Part shown: positions 57,201-64,000 of the stretch, piece by piece
How the letters are laid out: each line of letters opens with the position of its first letter
How positions within the stretch are numbered: position 1 is the stretch's first letter
Assembly (NCBI GenBank): GCA_022264855.1
Contig: JABYQU010000001.1
Span: forward strand, 2,108,001-2,172,000
From: Lenzites betulinus
Lineage: Eukaryota > Basidiomycota > Agaricomycetes > Polyporales > Polyporaceae
DNA length: 64,000 nucleotides
Direction of reading: 5' to 3'
Translations under genes and position numbers: made by a program
The notes under the pieces: generated by a model
The model's database searches: none
Told to the model about the DNA's origin: nothing
Seen by the model: only the letters and a program-made list of their open reading frames with translations

Positions 57201-57391
57201 TGGATGCGACATATATCTTGATATGACATCTCCGGGTAGTAGGGCTCGTTCTCTCTGGCCCAGGTATGGGACAAGATCGCATAGCGGACTGTCCGAGGGT
57301 CGTCGACGTTGTGAAAGCGGCCCGTCGCCGTATGCAACAACCTCATTATGTCTGATTGATCGTAAATGTCAGTATGTGCAGTTATCTTCAT
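54215..57391 (-). CDS. HET-domain protein 3
   Basis: Single-exon protein of about 1058 codons from the ATG at 57391 (in-frame alternative 57346, aligning with the start of HET1/2; the codon at 57436 is TTG). HET domain: MRLLHTATGRFHNVDDPRTV, YAILSHTWA, YAWADTPCIDQASSSELSEA, YRYAGVCYVFLHDVP, WHKRGWTLQELLAPSVVVFL, and ETKRDEDEAYSLMGIFGVNM. It is more distant from HET1 and HET2 than they are from each other, but has the same order: HET domain, a roughly 450-residue region of unknown fold with scattered Cys/Trp, then a disordered Pro/Ser tail. It ends in a Gly/Arg stretch and GRPGKRRKL, resembling a nuclear localisation signal. Allorecognition or cell-death function is inferred from the HET domain only. 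Confidence 0.86.
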   Translation of the reverse strand: MKITAHTDIYDQSDIMRLLHTATGRFHNVDDPRTVRYAILSHTWARENEPYYPEMSYQDICRIHDDQDAKNIPHSVSVIPQFPSEKIRRFCEIAAAHNYDYAWADTPCIDQASSSELSEAINSMYDWYRYAGVCYVFLHDVPSALTTAELEAPGSYFRNSRWHKRGWTLQELLAPSVVVFLSSEWRIIGTKHTLAHLVQAVTGIDSDVLTGQRTLEEFSVACRMSWASSRETKRDEDEAYSLMGIFGVNMPTTYGEGRYAFIRLQEEILKHITDQTIFAWGPALSNHNFSFHHLHQYRSNSDLLTKFQKETSSQDQFLLASSPRDFRYSSTLVSIPWDEFMRLLKAPLDHRPTYTMTSYGVRTRLPLLAVRAKDNHTNVPTCVALLACKDGEGNLMTLLLRSQPKRPEVDYFVGAVVGHLREIMGSIDNIEPFSMTPAFLQYYFRTASLSADDLKTCSLWFHSQEIYIPYRPSLASYSLQRDIPLHSHLRSAPSDSFDLRVSTWSQELLKMAGYCVTHYPGRYAWYSLYGLHDVVSLTSIVCQCRNPSTIAVTNIADAETINIYVGRCDCSFGVHERFLNVDVCMNRPDRPVAIARPAPHLKNHDGHIQSWTFRNGAASKEFYLRSAADKRTSVRLSLTKAAETYHSYILGIEVWKTREEDVERERRRLKSLITGGVPQSSLDPRNRSRLSEGRKPEAPPLQRTRSSSEPPDSVSVEVIAPILDASQSNSAISSALPTPIYGLPGPPFLTPPVSRDSSWNVGPVRSPWGADLSDAESWPGLVYPPATDEQSRMDVDTPAMSPTDLQTRSAPVEPQEPAPPPKPSQSEFKKPAKKANTIDDLYAGLPHNRSIEPPLRETGRSATKRQSLPVIPLQLQPVTASGWAEHSIPFRGSPEPKEEGYHRSPARSQLQLPTDVQHGAADTATRKIMGKRRAEDTPASAVPSAARPTFASTSSPRQKPEELPSPKKPMEWPKGSLRKIIPARRSASGSSGTSSGTASTSSVPITPAQRMSVRQGVGSSVRHGGRRGGRQSGSGAPSGSRLAEEPDASGRPGKRRKL

Positions 57392-58243
57392 GGAGGAGTC
57401 ACTTTCTCCGCCCTTATTTCGAGACACACTCACCAAATTTAGGCTGCCGATCCGATGCAGATTGGTAGGCTCCTGATCTTCAGGTCTTCTATCCGCTAAA
57501 GTGACGGCGAGAAGGGCCTCATAGACGGGACATGAAGGGCATACACAAGCAGCAGCACAGCAGCTCTCGTGAGGTGGGCGATAGGTCGAGTGCAGGAAGT
57601 TCGCGGTGTCGCTCCTGCGGTGACATCGAATGCGGGGAAGCTGAAGGCTGTCAAAGCTTGGTCATACGACGCCCTGGTCAGGAACGGAACCCAGGATTGC
57701 ACTTCTGACATTCACATCTGGACCATGGGAGATTCACGGCACATATCTAGGATGACAGTGCCACAAACTACCAAGGTTCGGGCTATCACTGCACAGGACA
57801 TGAATGCGCGCCCACTATAGCACTGCCGTTCGAGGTTCAGCGTAAGTGTGCCGAGCCAAGGTAAGTACCCAAGGAACGCTGAAGAGCTTGTCGCTGACTC
57901 TTACCATGTTCAAAGGCATCGTATACAAGAGGGATACTCGAACTTCGTGCCATTCCGGGCTCCTGTTGCTATGTTCAGCAACCAATCCCTGGATTTCCAA
58001 GTTCAATAGTAGGTGAAATGCACTCACTTCTGAGCCACCACGAGGTGATGTCAAATGCCAACGCATTATACTATGTCCCTGTCTGCTGACTGTTCCTTCC
58101 CACCCGGTCAGACTGCCGGTGTTAACTCGGCCGACTCGAAGTTCTTAGTAGTACGACATGATACATCCAACGGCGCTCCATTGTAGACGACTGCCCAGCA
58201 GTGTGCATCACAACTCGCTGGTCCTGCAAAATCAAATGATCGC

Positions 58244-58265
58244 AGAGAGAGAGAGAGAGAGAGAG
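58244..58265. repeat. AG dinucleotide microsatellite, 11 units
   Basis: An uninterrupted AG run of 22 nt. Confidence 0.95.
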
Positions 58266-58745
58266 CGGGCAAAAGGAGTCGTAGCTAGTGTGAACATGTG
58301 AACTTGATGTGAACTCCAGACCTGGCAAGACTTTCCTGAAAGTATATACGATTATCTATTATTATTACTGACTTCACTTATAGGAGTAAGTAGTTGTACG
58401 AAGTACTAATAGATGGTAATACTATCACTTAGCCACGAGACGGCTGCTTGATGGCCACACGTGCCCGCGTCGGTTACTTTTGATGACCGTGTCGTTAGTC
58501 AAGCATCTTGTCGTCCGCCCACTTCTCGTGCAATGTTGCAGTGATCATTGACGGCTGCTTGACAAACGGTGGGCGCCGCATCTATCACGGCAGGACGAAG
58601 CCTTGAACGGCAAGTCCTGGAACTCAGAGTCAGCTGTAGGTCCCGTCTAGCCTGAAGTGCCGGTAGGTGGGATCTGCCGACCCTTGTACTTTTCTGGTGT
58701 TTTCCTACTACCATCTACAGCGCTCGCTTGGCCACGGGCCCGAGC

Positions 58746-58751
58746 ACGCGT
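58746..58751. promoter_or_regulatory. ACGCGT upstream of CHK2b
   Basis: MluI cell-cycle-box-like hexamer 83 nt before the CHK2b ATG. The same word is upstream of BRC1 and twice in intron 1 of CHK2a. Chance cannot be excluded. Confidence 0.3.
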
Positions 58752-58833
58752 CGCTGCAGCTGGGGTGCAAAGTTGGCGTGTAGAGTCTACGAGGCTCCGG
58801 CGTTCGTCTGTTCAGCTCATAACTTCATCCGCT

Positions 58834-61325
58834 ATGGACCCGCCGCCACCACCACCCCCAGTCCCGGCGGAGACGACAACCGAGACGCAGGATAGTGCAT
58901 GCATATCCACAGGGACCCAGTCGACGCAACAGCGCACGCAGTCGACTCAGCAAGACTCGCAGCCTGCGGAGTACGTCGTGGACACGAGCTGCTGGGGGAG
59001 TCTCGTCCCGTGCAACGCCGCTGTAAACGGTGGCTCCGAATTCAAGTTCAGCAAGGCGCAGCGGACGTACCGGATCGGGGCGGGGGCGCGCGGGGGGAAG
59101 GAGCCCCCTTGCCCTATTGACCTTGTCCTCCCCGGCATTAAGATCAGTCAGTGTGTTGATGTCTGGCTTGTGCTGATTCACGTGCTCATAGGAGAATGGT
59201 CTAGGTGGACTACATTGCGTTATCGAATGGGACGGGGACCAGAGCTCCGCATCGGCCGTTAAGGTGACAGACCACGCTCGGAACGGTACATTTGTGAGTG
59301 CTTAGCGGATGCCGCACCGCCGTGGTATCGCCGCGGAGAGCTAAATCACTCCCGCGAGCAGATCAACGGGCAGCGGATCGGCATTGGAACGTCCTATATT
59401 CTGCGCGACGGCAACGAGATCGGGTTCGCTACACACAAGCCTGCGGTGACCAAAGAAGAAGGACCTCGTGACTATCGTATGTGCACATTCCTAGTTCTAC
59501 GCGCAGTACCGCCCCATTCTAACGCTGTTGGACACTACAGGCTTTATCTTCCGGCATACGCCTGCCAGTACACCTACGACAGGCGTGCACAAGCATTATG
59601 ATCTGCTTTGTGAGCTGGGCAAGGGCTCGTTCGCGACGGTCATGAAAGCGCTCAACAAGGCGGAGGGAAAGTGGTATGCTATGAAGATCGTGCACATCCA
59701 CAGCCTCAACCTGCGCGACGGCTGGCATGAGGATATCGACTCTCGTGGTGTGCCGAGGGACCCGGATGCGAAACGGCTCTTGCGGGAGATAGATGTTATG
59801 CAGAAGCTCAGGCATAGGAATATCTGTCAGCTCAAGGAACGCTTCATTGAGAGCCACAGCATCTGTAAGTATCGTGAAGGTTTCAGAATGGCCCGCGTTC
59901 GTGTTCGCAGACGAGTCACTAACTGATATGCGCAGACCTCATTCTGGAACTGGTTGAGGGTGGCGATCTGCTGAAGTACCTGATTAACGTAGGAGAGCGG
60001 GGCGGGCGGATGAGTGAGCAGCATACGATTCAACGGCATAGCTCACCCTAAAGTGAACATGTCCACAGGCGAGGCCCAGACTGGGTACATTGTCCACCAA
60101 ATCTGCTCTGCGCTCGCAGTGAGTAACGTCTCCATTAGTGGACATGCGTGGAAGGTCTAATGCGGGCGTATCAGTACGTTCACAGCGAGGGCGTTGCACA
60201 TCGAGACTTGAAGCTCGAGAACGTGCTTTTGACCAAGGACGATCCTCCAGTCGTCAAGGTGGCAGATTTTGGCCTCGCGAAGGTCATTGACACTTTCACG
60301 GATTTGAACGTAAGTTCATTCGCAGCCCACTCGCTCTTGTTCTCATAAGGATCACAGAGCATGTGCGGCAGCCCTATCTATCTGGCACCGGAAGTCGTGA
60401 ACCCCGGCCCCGAGGGCTACAGCTTAGTCGTGGATAGCTGGAGTGTCGGCATAATCACTTTGATCATGTAGGCAACCTGGTTCCTTTATTATGCCAGGTC
60501 AGAGCTAACAACACTCATAGGCTCACCATGGACCGGCGACCGTATATCAAGGACAGGCTTGACGTGGATATAAAGACCAGGGTCACCAACCGCGAAGTGA
60601 ACTGGAAACGCCTCCAGGAGTTCCGAGTGAGTAAGCCATGTGAGTGATATTATCGTGCTACTCGACGACGTCGGAGGATACTTATTCCTGTGGTAGGCGA
60701 AGCGTTCATTAGAGGCCTTCTAGAACACGACCCCGGGAGGCGGATGACCATGGCGGATGCCTGCCGCAACCCGTGGCTCGAGACACAAGCGGAGGTAATG
60801 ATGGATCCGACGATAGATAACTCCTTCTCTTCGCCGCCCACCCTGGATCTCAAGTCAAAAGCTTCCTCCAGCAAGCTCTCGCATCCCGGTGGACTGGGCT
60901 GTGCAATCCTTCCTTGTCCTCAGCGTTCGACGCGCGCAAGCACAGAGGAGGTCTCACCGCCGCCTGCGCGCACTCCGCTCACGCGTACGGCGACTATTAC
61001 TCACGAAGACGGGGACATGCCGGAAGATACCGTCAGAGCGTACAAGCGCAAAGTCCAGGACAGGTCCGACGCGTCCATCGGCGCGCCACGCGCCGATTCG
61101 ATGACCGCGCACGATCCGGTCAAGTCTGCCACAGGCTCTGGGACCGAAGCTCCCGAGCCTGCAAAGACGACTCGCAGCGGTGGAAAGAAACCTACGGCGA
61201 CAGGTGTGAAGAGGGTCCGCACTCGCACTACGGAGGTGGACCCAGCCGGCGGAGACGTGTCCGACGACGTCCCGGGCCTGGCGCTTCCACGGCGATCTGC
61301 CCGACTTAACTCGAAGTCCTCGTGA
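58834..61325 (+). CDS. FHA-domain kinase, Chk2-like, copy b
   Basis: Paralogue of CHK2a. Starts [20 protein letters not shown], then a TQ/SQ cluster ([17 protein letters not shown]). [23 protein letters not shown], in which the canonical Arg after IG is Ala and a Gly/Pro insert follows; [13 protein letters not shown] and ARNGTF/INGQRIG remain. The first intron is 59147-59204; the second starts at 59294. Kinase: [23 protein letters not shown] lysine, [17 protein letters not shown] (Leu for the usual Pro), [34 protein letters not shown], and a C-lobe with [20 protein letters not shown]. All catalytic residues are present, so an active kinase is expected. The tail ends with [11 protein letters not shown], like copy a but without the long Glu run. 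It forms a same-strand tandem with copy c. Confidence 0.87.
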
Positions 61326-61864
61326 GGACGGTTGCAGAGTTGTGGTCTACTTGCTTAGAGTATTATGCTGCTATCTTGCTGTCGTGCTATCTTATGGACA
61401 TGGGGAACTGTCGTATGTTTTCCCATTGGTTCCGCCATCTACATACCTGCTTTTGATTTTAAAGATACTACTGCTGTCGACTCCTAGTATTTACTGTACT
61501 TACTGCGAAGTTAGACTTGAATCTCTGGATCATTCTATCATACCTCTCCAACGACTGGACCAAGTACAGTAGAGCCGTTATGTTTCAACATCCAATATTC
61601 AATTATAACATACATTGTGAGGAAGGGATGCAATCCGCCTGTCTACTCTATGCAGACTGTCCACGATGACGCGACGACCGCACCTGAGTTAACCTTCGTC
61701 TGGCAGAGCTTCGCGGAGGTGAATAGTAGGGAGTAGCAGGGGCGCCTAACTGGGCCCGACGCCGGTTCGACTGGGAGTTCAAACTCCGCTGTGGCGCGCC
61801 CGCTTTGGTTCTCATTTCATAGGTTCAAGTTGAACGTTGTGTGCTATGTAGCCAGTGTACTGAC
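61326..61864. other. Intergenic between CHK2b and CHK2c
   Basis: 540 bp separating two tandem paralogues. Contains a GC-rich stretch near 61740-61802 with an incomplete tRNA-like look (see rejected items). No ACGCGT was found here. Confidence 0.55.
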
Positions 61865-64000
61865 ATGGCATTAGAAGTCTTAATAGCAGGTGCACCAGCA
61901 GGTAGCCAGGACGGTCCTATGCAAGCAACACAACAGCCTACCCAATCCACGCAGCAAGTCACTTTGCACCCAGAATACGGCATCGACCCGAACGCATGGG
62001 GGGTCTTGGTGCCTTATAACTCACCCGGGACGGAGACTATAATCTTTCAACGCTGGAAACGCGTGTATCAGATCGGCCGTAGTTCTGCGAAGGGCCACGG
62101 AAATGACATCGTTTTGCGCGGCATGATGATTAGTGAGTCTTACTGAAACACCGGTACCCCGCATCGCGTGGCGTAGTGCTGATCTTATTATCTTCCAACT
62201 TGAAATCTGTCAGGCGGAATACACTGCCAAATTGAATGGGACGGGATAACGGGCCCAAACCCTTCCGTGACTGTGTCAGACAAGTCAAGTAATGGCACCT
62301 TCGTGAGTGGAAACAGTCCCACTTCGCGGCGTTAGTGCTAAATGGTATACTTAGATCAACGGCCAGCTGATCGGCAATACTCGCGCCGCGCTGTTGAGAG
62401 AGGGCAGCGAGATAGCCTTCGGTACCTGGACAGCCCAGGACACCGACGACGGAGAGAAGCGAGGCTTTCGTGCGTCATCTGATGCTTGCCCGAAGAATTA
62501 CCTTGACCTACCTCACAGGGTACATTTATCGCCATGCCGCTTACAGCAGACCGGCGCACGGGCTATATCAGCAGTACGACCTCCATGAACAGCTAGGCAA
62601 GGGCTCCTTTGCCACGGTGGTTAAAGCCCTTCGCAGAGACGATGGGAAGTGGTATGCGCTCAAGGTTATCGACCTTAAGAGGCTCCGGAAGGAGTACAAT
62701 CACGTCGTAGCCGAACCTAGCGAGGTGGAAACTATTTCGAAGGAAATCAGCATTCTCCAGCGACTTCAGCATCCGAACATCTGTGAACTGAAGGATTTCT
62801 TCCTTGATGGATCCAGCCTCAGTGGGTCTCATTTGCGACAATTATTTGTCCTATCCTTCTAAATCGACTCGGGTAGGCCTTGTCTTGGAGTGGGTGCCCC
62901 GCGGTGACTTGCTCAAATATCTGCAAGACAATCACAAGGACTACCTCATGAGTATGTAGTCGACGGCCTGCTATTGTAGTCGCACTAATAATGCGTGCAG
63001 GCGAGAGGACTGCGCAGTATTTTACTTACCAGATTTGCAAAGCGCTCGCAGTCAGTTCACTGCTATCTTGGCGAGTGTACGAGCCGCTGATTACCCCCCA
63101 GTATGTGCACAGCCAGGGCATCGCTCACCGAGACTTGAAACCTGAGAATGTGCTCCTGACGAACGACGAGCCGCCCATAGTCAAGGTCGCGGACTTCGGG
63201 CTCGCCAAAGCGATTGATAGCGAATCGCTTTTGAAGGTACCTGAGCAGTCAATTCACCTCGCATTTTGGTAACTCGCATACTTGCAGACGATATGCGGCA
63301 CTGAGATCTACTGCGCTCCAGAGGTGTCAATCCAAGGCAACCAGGGTTATAGCGTGCTTGTCGATAGCTGGAGCGTCGGCGTGATCGTATTCTCCATGTG
63401 AGTAACGATTTGTAGGTCCCACGCAGCCCATATTCATAACCCTACAGGCTCACCATGACGATGCCGTTTCCTGAGGAGACGAGCCGGAGGCTAGAGTTGA
63501 TCGCGACTCGCGTTCCCCAATGGAGTACACTGTACCAGCGTGAGGATGGAATCAGCGCCGAAGGTTCGAACATCTCTTCATTTGCTGAATACGGCTAACT
63601 CCGGAAGCAGGAGAAGATTTCATCCGTAGTCTTTTAGTCCACGACCCTCAGAACAGGATGTCCATGGCTGACGCATGTGTCCACCAATGGCTCTCCGCCG
63701 AAGCAGAGAACGAACGCAATACTCCAATTAGAGCCCCGCAACCTCCTCATGACCTCTCGGCTTCCCATGGCACGACCCCTCATACCCTCAGTGCCGCTAC
63801 CTCATCCACCATTTCCGAACACACCGTCCTGCATTACTCTCCGGCACCTGGAGACCCCGACCCTCCTTCTCACGTCTCCATGTTCTCCAGAGTGGAATCC
63901 TTCGCCTCTGTCCCAGGCCTGCAGCACGGGAGGCAGCCGGAGTCGCCTTCACACCCCCCGGGAGCAACGCGGGATCCTACACCGCCCGGCGACGATGCGC
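61865..64000 (+). CDS. FHA-domain kinase, Chk2-like, copy c (3' end outside window)
   Basis: Third paralogue, cut by the window end. N-terminus [20 protein letters not shown] with a short TQ cluster ([11 protein letters not shown]). [23 protein letters not shown] with G-R kept, [27 protein letters not shown]; introns sit at the same places as in copies a and b. Kinase: [23 protein letters not shown] lysine, [39 protein letters not shown] (the usual Pro of the GTP motif is Glu), [12 protein letters not shown], and a C-lobe with [21 protein letters not shown] Pro/Ser/His-rich tail is open to the edge. It is complete as far as can be seen, with a normal intron pattern. Confidence 0.85.

Larger units (their letters stand above)
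57392..58833. other. Intergenic between divergent HET3 and CHK2b
   Basis: 1.4 kb without a supported gene. Includes the AG microsatellite and a cell-cycle-box-like hexamer near the CHK2b start. Confidence 0.55.

Noticed and set aside
61740..61802. tRNA-like stretch with GGGCGC/GCGCCC ends and TTCAAAC
   Set aside because: T-stem pairs fail around TTCAAAC, the D-arm and anticodon stem cannot be drawn, and the length is only about 62 nt. At most a remnant.
1..64000. Intact transposon, LTR element or CRISPR array
   Set aside because: No transposase or reverse-transcriptase motifs, no long terminal repeats and no regular spacer-repeat pattern were seen on either strand.

Overview
This window is nuclear DNA of a filamentous basidiomycete, most likely a wood-decaying agaricomycete. 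Genes carry many short (about 46-70 nt) GT-AG introns, the DNA is GC-rich, and there is a CBM1-tethered esterase, a fungal Cps1-type polysaccharide synthase, a Dad4-like kinetochore subunit and several HET-domain proteins. No bacterial operons, CRISPR arrays or intact transposons were seen.

Layout. 0-15 kb: a TAP-like alpha/beta hydrolase (TAP1, -), a PHO84-type phosphate transporter (-), an intron-containing tRNA-Ser (+), a Cps1-like GT2 synthase (+) and the single-exon purine gene for FGAM synthase (-). 15-32 kb: a doubtful hypothetical gene, the GATOR2/SEA subunit MIOS/Sea4 (-), a second TAP hydrolase (TAP2, -), a small Kre9/Knh1-type wall protein (-), a CBM1-CE1 esterase (-), Dad4 (-) and, divergent from it, a PMR5/Cas1-type SGNH acyl-esterase (+). 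33-43 kb: two related HET-domain proteins (+) with a third TAP hydrolase (TAP3, -) between them. 43-64 kb: an FHA-kinase of the Chk2/Cds1/Rad53 type (-), a six-BRCT Rtt107/Brc1-like scaffold (-), the lariat-debranching enzyme Dbr1 (-), a third HET protein (-), and two more FHA-kinases in tandem (+), the last cut by the window end.

Three families (TAP hydrolase, HET protein, FHA-kinase) each occur three times, interleaved with single-copy housekeeping genes. The Chk2-like kinases all have an N-terminal SQ/TQ cluster, an FHA domain with introns at the same places, a kinase domain and, where visible, a basic Arg/Ser tail, so they arose by DNA-level duplication. One of them has lost the phosphate-binding Arg of its FHA domain. 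TAP2 and TAP3 share a nearly identical block of about 0.8 kb with sharp edges, as expected from gene conversion, and in TAP3 the intron at the catalytic serine has become in-frame and stop-free. The HET proteins end in basic, nuclear-localisation-like tails; in the first this tail is on a separate last exon.

The linkage of three checkpoint-type kinases with a BRCT scaffold and of HET genes with TAP hydrolases is the most unusual content. Functional connections between neighbours are inference only. Exon borders were derived by hand from frame and splice consensus.
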